DNA from: Zasmidium citrigriseum
Taxonomy: Eukaryota > Ascomycota > Dothideomycetes > Mycosphaerellales > Mycosphaerellaceae
Length of the DNA: 64,000 bases
Direction of reading: 5' to 3'
NCBI GenBank assembly: GCA_002786025.1
Contig: NHNW01000016.1
Coordinates: 558,001 to 622,000 of the forward strand
Shown: piece after piece, positions 46,403 through 56,943 of the stretch
Numbering within the stretch: position 1 is the first letter of the stretch
How the letters are laid out: every line of letters begins with the position of its first letter
Notes under the pieces: generated by a model
Database searches by the model: none
Seen by the model: the letters and a program-made list of their open reading frames with translations, nothing else
Told to the model about the DNA's origin: nothing
Made by a program: the position numbers and the translations under genes

Positions 46403-47329
46403 ATGCCGGTCAGAAAAGACATCGTGGAGAAAGCTTGGGATTGCAACGAGGTAGACTGGGACGAGTACGAATCTCATCGACCGCCTTACACAGACGCACT
46501 GTATGATCTGATCTTCCAACATCATGACTCCAATGGCGGACACTACGATACCGCACTCGACGTTGGAGCCGGCGGAGGAACAGTCAGCAAAGTCCTGCTC
46601 CAAAAGTTCAAGCATGTAGTCTTCAGCGATCCAAGCGAAGAATACAACCGCCGAGCAGAGAAGCGATTCCAAAGCGAAAAAGAAGCAGGATCAATAACAT
46701 TCCTCCAACGCAAATTCCACGAATTCAACCTCGAGGACTTCCCCGCTCGCAGACAAGTCGACATGATTACGGCCGGCACCTGCATCCACTTCGGCGACGC
46801 CGCAAACCTCACAACCCAACTCACCCCTCTCCTCCGACCAGGAGGAACCTTCGCAGCCTTCAGCTACGGCTCCGTCCCCATAGCCCCAGCAGACGATCCC
46901 GCAGGTCCTCTGATCAGAAAGTGCAAAGAGAAGATCATGGTCTGGATTGACAAGAATGTGTCTCCCGTTGCCAACTCCTCCGGCACAGGAACCGGTCAAT
47001 CCCGCTACGACAACGTCGTCTTCGACCCAGAACTCTGGGAAAACGTTCGAAGGATCCAGTCCATGCCGAATGAGCACCCTTGGCCGGAGTGGATCCAGGC
47101 GGCTGAGTCGATGGTCAGGGAAGGGGAGGAGAAGATGGTTGTGGAGGATGGGATCATTGAGAAGGAGGTTGGGTTTGAGTTTTTTCCGACGTACTTTGTG
47201 AACTTTGCACCGCAGTTGCCGTTGCTGGAGCAGATTGGGGAGGAGTTGGAGGGGTTGAGGGGGGTGTTGGGTGAGAGGAGGATTGTTGTGAGGTGGCCGA
47301 TGATGCTTATTTTGGGGACGAAGCGATGA
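46403..47329 (+). CDS. Class I SAM-dependent methyltransferase (308 aa)
   Basis: Motif I L-D-V-G-A-G-G-G at residues 52-59, an F-S-D-P-S-E block (end of strand 2), D-M-I-T-A-G-T-C-I-H (motif II region) and L-L-R-P-G-G-T-F (motif III). The layout fits the trans-aconitate/ubiquinone-type methyltransferase fold with a C-terminal cap. The acceptor is unknown; a small acid is possible. An in-frame open stretch begins upstream at a TTG (46,304), but the first ATG that fits is 46,403. Single exon, between an MFS gene and PAL. Confidence 0.85.
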   Translation: MPVRKDIVEKAWDCNEVDWDEYESHRPPYTDALYDLIFQHHDSNGGHYDTALDVGAGGGTVSKVLLQKFKHVVFSDPSEEYNRRAEKRFQSEKEAGSITFLQRKFHEFNLEDFPARRQVDMITAGTCIHFGDAANLTTQLTPLLRPGGTFAAFSYGSVPIAPADDPAGPLIRKCKEKIMVWIDKNVSPVANSSGTGTGQSRYDNVVFDPELWENVRRIQSMPNEHPWPEWIQAAESMVREGEEKMVVEDGIIEKEVGFEFFPTYFVNFAPQLPLLEQIGEELEGLRGVLGERRIVVRWPMMLILGTKR

Positions 47330-47550
47330 TCGACCTGATTGTACCCCGTGAGAGAACATATGGGTCGTCAATCTCTTATCATATTTTATGCAGATGCAAC
47401 GATCTCAGAGAGCGTGCGGACTTGAGTTGGAGGAGCACATTAGTTCCAGCTGTCAACATAAGTAAAACCCACTCTATTTCTATATCTGTATCTCTATATC
47501 ACGATTGCATACCGAAAGCCTTTCATTCACATCGCCATTAACCCCTTTGC

Positions 47551-49869
47551 TCAGCTCATACTCTCAATCAGAGCACCATGCATCCGCCCATCTCGAAGGG
47601 CCTCGTAGACGACTGTGATCCGACTTCCGATTGTTCGCCTCTCCTCCTTGGCCACTGAGATGCCTTCCCGTTCCACTTCAGGCTGTGTTGGATGCTCGAT
47701 GAGGCCCTTGTGAAGCGGCACACCCAGCTCCTGACGCACGTACTTGTACATGACAGCTGAGCCATGGCCAAGATACTGCAGAGTCGTGGGTCCTTCTTTC
47801 GAATTGCCGAATCGTTGTCGGACATCATGAATGGCTGATTCGATGACTTTCGAGCACTCCTTCGTCCAGTCATCGATCAGTCGTAGCGCAGACGTGGAAT
47901 CACTCGTAGACGGGTAGTTCAGGAGAGCTTTCGTGAGCTGAGCAACAGTTGCTTCAGCAGCGGCCTCAGCTCGCTGTGAAGTATCCTTGTTCTTGTTGGC
48001 GAGCAGTCGAGATCGAATGGCCGAGTGCAGCGTCGGCCAAAGTTTCGTCAATTCCTCCTCCGACAACACGCAGCCGAACATCCTGAAGAAAGCGGCTTGA
48101 CCCTGTTGCTCAATCTGCTCCATGGTCTCAATGTACACGACATGCAAATCTAATGCTTGACACAGACTGTACAAGAAAGTCGCCGTCATGAGGGACACAA
48201 GCTCGACCGCATCCATCGTATAGCGAGCAGATATCAGAGCCAAAGAGTTGACAGCCTGATTGTGCATCTCGGCAGACTGAACATGTGAGCTCACAGGATT
48301 CGCGAGGAAGCCCAGCTCAGACATATAGGCAGCCATGTTGATATCAACGCCTTTGAAAGTGAAGGATACGCTCGGATCATCGAAGCAAAGATTCGGCGAG
48401 CCGTGAGCGTTGAGCATGGGGTTGATGAGCTCAGAACTCTGTGCGAACATGAGCTTGCCTAGCATCTGGAGGGCGCTTCTGGTCTTTTCCATCGCGGAAG
48501 TAATAGAGACGGCTTGGAAGTTCCCTCCGTGATGAATGTGGCCATTTTCGGCGTCGATAAGTGGGTTGTCAGTCGTAGAGTTGAGTTCAGTCTCCAGCTG
48601 CTTTGCCGCAAGGCTCAGATCTTCCAATTGAGGTCCGATCCACTGAGGCGCTGTTCGAAGAGCATATCGGTCTTGATAAAGCCCTGCAGTGCTGGCATCC
48701 TTGCCAACCACTAACTTGGAGTTCCGAAACTGTCTCGAGATATTCGCGGCCACCTCAGCCTGGCCTGCATGTGGTCGAATTTGGGAGATGAAGTCGTGAA
48801 AGTTGTCCGCTGAACCACGAGAGGCTTCCGCAAACATTGCAGTCAGATTTTCAGCTGCGATTGCCAGGTACTGAGTCTCATGCAGAGCGAGCACACCGGC
48901 GGCGCAGCTAACTGCCGTTCCATTCATCAGCCCGAGCCCTTCCTTTGGATCCAGGGTGATTGGTGATAGGCCGGCTTTATGCAGAGCCTGGTCTGCTGGG
49001 AGAATCGTTCTTGTTCCATCGCCAAGGTCACAATCCAAGTAGATGTCAGGATTTCCCTCTAAGGCACCGGCGATGTAGGACAGAGGAGTGAGGTCTCCAG
49101 AGGCTGAGATAGAACCACGTAATGGTATGATTGGTATGTAGTCGTGACTGAGCAGAGTGGCGAGGGCTTCGATGACTGAAAGCCGGACTGCAGAGTGGGC
49201 ACGCATCAGCGAGTTGCATCGGGTCAGCATGGCGCCTCGCACAACATTCCGTGGGAATGCGTGCGACTTCAGTGACGATGCGTCCCGATGAGGCTGAACG
49301 TCTTGCGAGAGCAGTACGGCGCTATTGTGATGCTGAATGAGGCCCCGTTGAAGGTCTTGATAGTTGCGAGTTCGAGTGTCCGCGCTGCCTCCGTAGCCGG
49401 TGTTGATGCCGTAGACGACATTGCCTGCGTCGAGATGCTGTTTGAGAAAGTCGACGCTGGCATCGATCTTCTTCCTGATGGCCGAGTCGGTGGTGATTTG
49501 GACGGATGCTTTGTCGTTTGCTACAGCCACCATGTCAGCTGGTCGCAAGTTCTGGCCATCGATCACGATATCGGTCATGTGTGTGTTGTTGATCGCCGAT
49601 TTTCGAATCTTCTCGAGTCTGTCGTGATGCTTCTTGGCCCAAATGAGATGTTCGCCCGACGGAGAAAGGTTTCCATTTTGGTGTGTATGTGGTATCTTCG
49701 TGGGGGTTTGACCTGAATAACGGCGTCCTGGTTTGCCATTCATGCTGTCGACGCCTCGTTGGGAATTATCCCCATCGGCGGTCATGGTTGCGCTAGAAGT
49801 GTAAAGTGAAGTGGACGAAGAGGTTGAATGTGCCTTCTCCCAAATCGATATATCTCTCCTCAGCACCAT
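47551..49869 (-). CDS. PAL: Phenylalanine ammonia-lyase (772 aa)
   Basis: Converts L-phenylalanine to trans-cinnamate and ammonia using an MIO group formed from Ala-Ser-Gly at 256-258 (G-S-I-S-A-S-G-D-L). The catalytic Tyr loop N-T-G-Y-G-G-S-A-D-T-R-T is at 156-167, with D-N-P-L-I-D and N-Q-A-V-N-S further on. Length and the C-terminal extension match fungal PAL, not bacterial histidase. The substrate-selectivity position reads L-I-Q-H-H (180-181), where characterised yeast PAL/TAL has H-Q, so some tyrosine activity is possible. The start ATG at 49,869 is first in frame; another Met at residue 29 is an alternative. Single exon. Faces the MFS gene at 50,366. Confidence 0.93.
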   Translation of the reverse strand: MVLRRDISIWEKAHSTSSSTSLYTSSATMTADGDNSQRGVDSMNGKPGRRYSGQTPTKIPHTHQNGNLSPSGEHLIWAKKHHDRLEKIRKSAINNTHMTDIVIDGQNLRPADMVAVANDKASVQITTDSAIRKKIDASVDFLKQHLDAGNVVYGINTGYGGSADTRTRNYQDLQRGLIQHHNSAVLLSQDVQPHRDASSLKSHAFPRNVVRGAMLTRCNSLMRAHSAVRLSVIEALATLLSHDYIPIIPLRGSISASGDLTPLSYIAGALEGNPDIYLDCDLGDGTRTILPADQALHKAGLSPITLDPKEGLGLMNGTAVSCAAGVLALHETQYLAIAAENLTAMFAEASRGSADNFHDFISQIRPHAGQAEVAANISRQFRNSKLVVGKDASTAGLYQDRYALRTAPQWIGPQLEDLSLAAKQLETELNSTTDNPLIDAENGHIHHGGNFQAVSITSAMEKTRSALQMLGKLMFAQSSELINPMLNAHGSPNLCFDDPSVSFTFKGVDINMAAYMSELGFLANPVSSHVQSAEMHNQAVNSLALISARYTMDAVELVSLMTATFLYSLCQALDLHVVYIETMEQIEQQGQAAFFRMFGCVLSEEELTKLWPTLHSAIRSRLLANKNKDTSQRAEAAAEATVAQLTKALLNYPSTSDSTSALRLIDDWTKECSKVIESAIHDVRQRFGNSKEGPTTLQYLGHGSAVMYKYVRQELGVPLHKGLIEHPTQPEVEREGISVAKEERRTIGSRITVVYEALRDGRMHGALIESMS

Positions 49870-50365
49870 TCACCAGGCAAGTCCGACTGGGAGCCTCCTG
49901 CGTATTGCATGCAAGTCGGTGCTGCCGAAAAATGCTGTGTTCAATTCGGGATCCAATCGGGACGCCGACCGCCGCATGTGTGAATGCACAAGCTGCATTG
50001 CATGATGCAACGGACACCGAGATCGTTTTTCGTGCCTGACGATGGAGCGTTAAGGCCTCCGGTTCTTATCGCTGTGAAGCTTCGCGTTTTGGTTGTGCGA
50101 TGCCCGAGAGCAGCAATGATTGTCGATCTCGACACCATACATGTGGTTTGGATGCCACACAAGGCCGCCCGTCCCATATTTCAGCCTTCGCGCCTCAGAG
50201 TCTTCGAACGTCATTTGCTTCACATGCCAGCGGTACTGAACATGACGTGGAAAGACAAAATGGTTTCTCAAATCGCCCTGAACGTCTTTTCAGCATGCAG
50301 GATTGCAGGATCTCGCTCCTTCCGCTTGCTTGGTACTCCAACCTGGACATTGGAAGTCTCTCAAG
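49870..50365. promoter_or_regulatory. Shared divergent promoter region, PAL and MFS
   Basis: 496 bp between the two start codons. No defined site is recognised. It may coordinate the two genes. Confidence 0.4.
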
Positions 50366-51775
50366 ATGTCCTCCATCAGCGAAAAATCAGTGAACTCGCG
50401 AAATGAGACGAAGGCTCCTGGACAGTCGTTCTATGAAGCTGAAGGACAGCAGACGCAGACGCAGAAGTCTCCAGGTCAAAATGCGTCCCAGAATCCGTCA
50501 AGCGCCAGAGCATGGCTGCAAGTGCTGTGCGGCTTCGCTATTTTCCTGAACTCATGGGGTGAGTAACTATCTCAGTCTCTAATCTTTACCACGCTGGTTT
50601 CGTACGTTCAAGCCTTTCACAGCTGACGATGTCGTTCCACAGGTCTCCTCAACACCTTTGGCGTCTTCCAAGAGTTCTACCACACGACCCTCATACCTTC
50701 TTCCAGCGACAGCGACATCTCCTGGATCGGAAGTATAGGCGCCTTCTTGTTATGCTTCATGAGCATGCTCACCGGACCGCTATTCGACGTCAGCTTTGTT
50801 CGCCCTCTAGTCCTCGCTGGTTCCGTCTTCGTCGTCTTGGGCCTGATGATGACGAGCCTTTGCAAAGAGTTCTGGCAGCTTATACTTGCACAAGGGATCT
50901 GTGTTGGCTTGGGAGCTGGGCCCTTGTTCATCTGCAGTGTCGCCGTGATACCAGGCTACTTTTCCAAGAATCGTGCTCTGGCGATCGGGGTCGCTGCTTC
51001 AGGGAGCTCTGTTGGCGGAGTCGTCTATCCGATCACCTTTCATTACCTGCAGCCCATGCTTGGTTTTGGATGGGCTACTCGAGTTATTGGGTTCATTGCA
51101 CTCGGCACTCTCGTCATCCCCTGCCTTTTCCTCCGGCCACGGTCTGCTCCTGACCCAGCGAAACGTCGAAAGATAGTCGACTTCTCCGGATTTCGCGAAC
51201 GATCTTTCAACCTCTTTGCAGTCGCAGCATTCACTGGATTCTGTGGCCTTTACATTCCGTTCTTTTACATCTCTCAATATGCGATGCGAATCGGCTTCGG
51301 TCCTACCTTGGCTTTCTACATGCTCCCGATCCTTTCAGCAGGCAGTATACCGGGTCGAATCCTTCCAGGAATGCTGGCAGATCGATTCGGCCCACTCAAC
51401 GTTCTTACCACCTGCACAGCAATAGCCGGGATTCTAGCCTTCTGTTGGATCGCAATGCAGCCGACCACGGCCGGGTTGGTGATTTGGTCGCTTCTGTACG
51501 GCGCTTTCAGCGGCGCTTTTGTCAGTCTACAGCCGGCTTCAGTGGTCAGCATTACCCCCTCTCTGGGTATGGTCGGTGGGAGACTAGGGACAAATACGTT
51601 CTTCGCTGCGTTGGGAATCCTCGTTGGGACGCCAGTTGCTGGCGCAATCGTCGGCCAGGCTGGAAGTTGGGTGGGAATGCAGGCGTTCTGCGGTGCTATG
51701 CTGATTTGCAGCGCTGGCTTGATCTTCTTGACTGGGTGGTCGAAAGTTGGATGGAACCTGTCCGCAAAGGCTTGA
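50366..51775 (+). CDS. MFS transporter, monocarboxylate-permease-like (441 aa, 2 exons)
   Basis: Exons 50,366-50,558 and 50,643-51,775, split by an 84 nt intron GTGAGT...CACAG. Joining gives N-S-W-G-L-L-N-T-F-G-V-F-Q-E-F-Y, the helix 1 signature of fungal Mch-type monocarboxylate permeases. Later marks: D-I-S-W-I-G-S-I, G-L-G-A-G-P-L-F and W-A-T-R in the central loop. The hydrophilic N-terminus is about 45 residues. Expected at the plasma membrane; the substrate may be an aromatic or short acid given the facing PAL gene, which is inference. Confidence 0.9.
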
Positions 51776-52382
51776 TTAAAATAATGCCCAGAAATGTGAT
51801 TTCTGCCATGCTCCACGCATCACGTCTCACAAATCGTCTGTGACACCAAGCTGAAGGATTGCTGGTAGTCTTTTCTCTTTCATGGCGATTTTGGAGATAG
51901 CGGCAGGCAGAATGCCGTGCATTCAAGCTGACGGGCCGACTTAGATGAACATCGTGCCTTACGACTCTGATGTTGACCGCCATGGTGTCCGACTGTCGCG
52001 TGTTAGGTCCTTACAAAATGTTCATGTGAAGAGGGTGGCGAGTGAATGTTTGGGAGTGGAGCCGAGGTGGATACGGCGCACGAGCCAATGGGAAGTGACG
52101 AATCGCAACGTTGCGGCAGGCGTGGAGGATTCTCGACCATCATCGATCATCACCACCGCACCTCAAGCGCTGTTCCTTCGCTTCTGCTGCGCCCGCGGCC
52201 ATGTCGTTCGCTTCTGAGTGCCTGTGACCTTATTGTCCTCTCCATTCACCTTCGTTTCTGCCGTGAAACCCAGTCACGGATTCCTGTCGTTCCTGGAGAA
52301 CCGCAGCCGAGAAATGCTCCACCGCGTTTAACGAGACTCGACGTCTGGAAGCGGCGGGGTGGCCGTTGAAAGAAGAACAACG
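51776..52382. other. Intergenic
   Basis: 607 bp; short ORFs on the plus strand have no domain. An in-frame GTG at 52,359 precedes the flippase ATG but is not a start in fungi. Confidence 0.5.
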
Positions 52383-55300
52383 ATGGACCGTGCGGACGAC
52401 GACGGCGACAGTGGCGCCTCTGCACGACGACGACGGATCTTCGTGTCCAACGAGGAGCAGGAGAGCTGGTTTGCGCGGCGAGTCCAGCAGCCCGCAGAGC
52501 TCATCTACCAGCGCTATTTCGTTGAGCTTGTCCTGCGCCAGAAGCCGCTGCCACCCTCGAAAGATGGCAGACATGTCCCACTACGAGCAATGCATGAAGA
52601 GTCCCTTGTCGACGAACGTCGCGGCCATGGATACATATCCAATACGATCCGGTCCTCGAGATATACCTTTTGGGACTTTCTCCCAAGACAGCTGCTGTTC
52701 CAATGCACTCGGTTGCACAACATGTTCTTCATATGCATTGGTGTTCCACAGACGATCCCTGGACTGTCTACCACCGGAAACTACACGACCATTCTCCCGC
52801 TCACTTTCTTCATCCTCCTGACCGTGATCAAGGAGGGATACGATGACTACTGTCGCCATCGCATGGACAAGACCGAGAACAATCAATTGGCTTCGGTGTT
52901 ACGGTCGAATGACCATGTCAGCGATGAAGCAGAGGCGAAGAGACGTCTAGAAAGAGCCGTGTCGACATTCTCGGATCTATCAGTCTTGCGCTGGAAGGCC
53001 AAGTCAGCCAACGCGGAGGTGGTTGAAGAGATCGAGCTTGATCAGGACAAAGACGTACAATGGGCAAAGATCAAATGGCACGGCATCAAAGTCGGGGACA
53101 TAATAAAGCTCAAGCGGGACGAGCCTGTGCCTGCGGACATTGCACTCCTCTACGCAGATGGAGAGAATGGTGTTGCCTTCATCGAGACCATGGCCCTGGA
53201 CGGAGAGACCAACCTCAAGAGCAAGCAAGCTTTGCCTGCGCTGTCGCGTAGCTGCCGCAATCTCAGCGATTTGAAGCATTGTCATGCCGAGTTCGTACTG
53301 GAGGACCCGAACAAGGATCTCTACGATTTCAACGGCAAAGTCACTGTCAACGACCAGACTCTCCCCTTGACTTTGAACGAGGTGGTCTTCCGAGGCAGTG
53401 TCCTGCGAAACACCGACTACGCCATTGGCTTGGTTGTCAACTCAGGAGAAGAGTGCAAGATTCGGATGAATGCCAACCATCATCCAAAGGCGAAGAAACC
53501 ACGTCTGGAGAAGTACGCAAACCAGGTCGTCATAACGCTGATCTTCTACGTCGTGGTGCTTTCCGTCGGATGCTCTGCAGGCTACCTCATGTGGCACGAC
53601 GACTTCGAGGCCAGTACTTGGTATCTCGAGAATGCCGCTCCTCAATTTAAGCAGATCATTGTCGGGTTCCTCATCATGTTCAACAACGTCATTCCACTGG
53701 CGCTCTATGTCAGCTTGGAGATTGTCAAGATCGGACAGATGCTTATGGTTCAGAGCGACGTCGAGATGTTTGACCAAGAGTCGAATACGCCGATGATTTG
53801 CAATACAAACACAATCTTGGAGAACCTAGGACAGGTCAGCTATGTGCTGTCTGACAAGACTGGTACATTGACTGAGAATGTGATGCGCTTTCGAGGAATG
53901 AGCTTAGGCGGTGTTGTTTGGATGCATGGTAATGAGTCTGAAGCCGAAACCGCAAAGATAACGCATGAGAAGGTCGTGGAAAAGAATGTTTCCAAAGTCA
54001 CGGAAGAGGATATCAAGGTTGAGACAGGGCCAAGCGCTGGAACCCACGGCGTGGTTGTTGAAGAGTTCGCAGTACCGAGTCCCAACCGCGAAGTCTCGCA
54101 GCCGCGAGTATCCCAGGCGCTCTCCCGGCCATCTCTCAATCGCACGCGGTCGACGAATACGCAACGGACTACCAAAGAGCTTCTCGACATCATGAAGCAC
54201 GACCCGAGATCTACGGTAGCCCGCAAGGCTCGCGAATTCATCCTTGGTTTAGCTATATGCCACACAGCATTGCCAGAAGTCAATGATGGCAAGATTGATT
54301 TCCAAGCTTCTTCCCCGGATGAACTTGCGCTCGTACGGGCCGCCCAAGACATGGGTTTCCTCCTTATTCAGCGGTCCTCGCAAAGAATCGACCTGAAAGT
54401 CGGCGAAGAAATGGAAAGCTACGAGATCATGGAAGTGATCGAGTTCAGCAGCAAGCGGAAGCGAATGTCGATCGTGGTGCGCTGTCCTGACGGCCGTATC
54501 TGGCTCATCTGCAAAGGTGCAGACAGTGCTATCATTCCTCGTCTGCGACAGAATGAGCTGGCCGCTCGCAAATCGCAAGAAGTCAGACGCAGTATGGACG
54601 TTGGACGACGCAAGCAGCGCAAGAGCGAGCAACAGGAGCCTCGAAACAGCTTTGGAGCCAGGCCAAGCTTGCATCTTCGCGGCAGAAGCTCGATGGACGT
54701 CCGGCCTTCCTTTGGTATCAGCAGGGTGACTCTCGAGGTACCTGGCATGCATCCCGTTCGGCATAGCCTTCAAGACGATCTGCAGCGGTTCGAGAACGCC
54801 GACGATTCCACGCTATTCACCCGCTGCTTCAAGCACATTGACGACTTCGCGACCGAGGGTCTTCGAACACTGCTCTACTCGCACAAGTATCTCGACGAGG
54901 ATGAATACGACGCCTGGAAGAAAGTCTATCAGGAAGCCACGACCTCACTGGTACATCGACAGGAACGCATCGAAGCAGCCGGGGAGATGATTGAGCAAGG
55001 CTTCGATATGCTTGGCGCTTCGGCGATTGAGGACAAGCTGCAAAAGGGCGTTCCAGAAACCATCGACCGTCTCCGACGAGCCAACATTCGTATCTGGGTG
55101 CTGACAGGCGACAAGCGCGAGACAGCTATCAACATCGCTCATTCGGCTCAGATCTGCCAGCCATCATCTCTCATCTACATTCTCGACTCCACCAAAGGCG
55201 ACCTCCACGGCCAAATGAGCGAAATCGTCCACGACGGCGACAGCCACAGAGTCGTCGTGATCGACGGCCACACGCTCTCAATCGTCACTGGCCAACCGGG

Positions 55301-56496
55301 CCTCCGCCAGATCTTCTTCACAGTCCTGATCGCCAACATCGACTCTTTCATCGTCTGTCGTGCCTCGCCTGCTCAGAAGGCCGAAATCGTCAAAGGAATC
55401 CGCTCCCGTCTCCCAGGCTTGACGCTCGCCATCGGCGACGGAGCCAACGACATTGCCATGATCCAGTCCGCTCATGTTGGGATTGGTATCTCTGGAAAGG
55501 AAGGCCTGCAAGCAGCTCGTGTGGCAGACTACAGTATCGCGCAGTTCCGCTTTTTGCAACGGCTAATCCTCGTCCATGGACGGTATCAGTACGTTCGGAC
55601 GGCGAAGTTCATCCTTCTCACGTTCTGGAAAGAGATGTTCTTCTACATGATGCAAGCCCTCTACCAACGATACAACGGCTACACCGGAACCTCGCTCTAT
55701 GAATCCTGGTCTCTCACTGTCCTCAACACGCTCTTCACATCACTCTGCGTGATCGTGCCTGGTATGTAGCAGTCACTGTGCAACATGAGACATGTGCTGA
55801 CGTTCTACCCCTTTAGGCATCTTCGAACAAGACCTCCGTCCCGACACCCTCCTCGCCGTCCCCGAACTCTACGTCTTCGGCCAACGCAACAAAGGCCTCA
55901 ATCTCAAGATGTATATCGCCTGGATGATCCACGCGACAGCCTGCGGAATGGCCGTCTGGTTCATCATCTGGGCGAGTTACGGGCACTTCAACGTCATGGG
56001 CGACAACGGCCTCTTCGCCCTCGGCGACCTCGCCTTCTCTCTCGGGATTATCTGGACGAACTGGAAGATCTTCATGATCGAAACCCATTATAAGACCCTC
56101 ATCGTCGGGGTGTCTTTCGTCATCACCGTTGGAGGCTGGTTTGCGTGGAATGGGTTTATGAGTGGGATTTATATGAATAATCTGAGTCCTTATGATGTCA
56201 AGAACGGGTTCTCGAGTACGTTTGGCAACGATCCGAACTGGTGGTTGACTATGCTTGTGGCTTTTGCTGTGCTGGCGACGAGTGAGATTGTTTATCATGC
56301 GGTTAAGAGGAGGTTGATTCATGCGAGACTTTGGCCGCTTGGGAAGTTTACGAGACGGCATCGGAATGGGAATGAGTGTGTTGAGGAGATGGAGTTGGAG
56401 GTTTGGCAGGAGTTGGAGAGGGATCCCATGGTGAGGGAACGGTTGGGGAGGATGGTTAGGGGTGAGCAGGAGGATGAGATGGGGGAGGAAGAGTGA
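52383..56496 (+). CDS. P4-type ATPase, phospholipid flippase (1352 aa, 2 exons)
   Basis: Moves aminophospholipids or related lipids to the cytosolic leaflet. Exons 52,383-55,761 and 55,817-56,496; the intron is 55 nt and the junction restores V-P-G-I-F-E-Q-D. Motifs: D-G-E-T-N-L-K near residue 271 (actuator), phosphorylation site S-D-K-T-G-T-L-T near 490, A-S-S-P-D-E-L-A-L-V near 640, T-G-D-K-R-E-T-A and G-D-G-A-N-D near 1017. The N-terminus has I-R-S-S-R-Y-T-F-W-D-F, and the helix pair 1-2 is present. The N-terminal G-L-S-T-T-G block and the Arg/Ser-rich insert near 730-780 suggest the Dnf3 group; this subgrouping is less sure. The Golgi or endosome location is inferred from the family. Confidence 0.9.
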
Positions 56497-56943
56497 GAGA
56501 GGGGTGAGTCGGGTGCGGAGTGACGACAGGACGGCCTCTGATGCTGAGTTTCTTATTTTGATACCCCTTCTGCGAATTTGGGATGTTAGAGGGATAGCAT
56601 AGATTGATGATGCGTTATGATATGATGTATATGTCTCGAAGAAGAATGAATGCGATGCGATGAGACTGGTTTTGATGAATACGTTCTGTCATTATTCCCT
56701 GTCCCAACCCCTCTTGCCTTTTCTATCAGTCTATCTATCAATGGCTCCGCTGTTCGCCTTTTCGCTGAAGTAAAAGAACGCCAATATCCCAATGCCTTCG
56801 TCTAACCCTTTTATCGCGTCCCAAAACCCCAAATGCACAAGTCCGTTTGAAACGCCTCCCAGACTCCCCTGTATGAAGTCTCCGCGCCTCAGAACGCCAT
56901 GCATGCAAACCAAACACATCCCATCCCCCACACGAAGAGGCGC
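56497..56943. other. Convergent 3' intergenic
   Basis: 447 bp between the flippase and New1-like stop codons. Short ORFs only; AT-richer than the genes, as expected for 3' ends. No gene seen. Confidence 0.5.

Noticed and set aside
46691..47371. A 226-codon ORF antisense to the methyltransferase
   Set aside because: A shadow of a GC-rich coding sequence; the methyltransferase motifs are on the plus strand.
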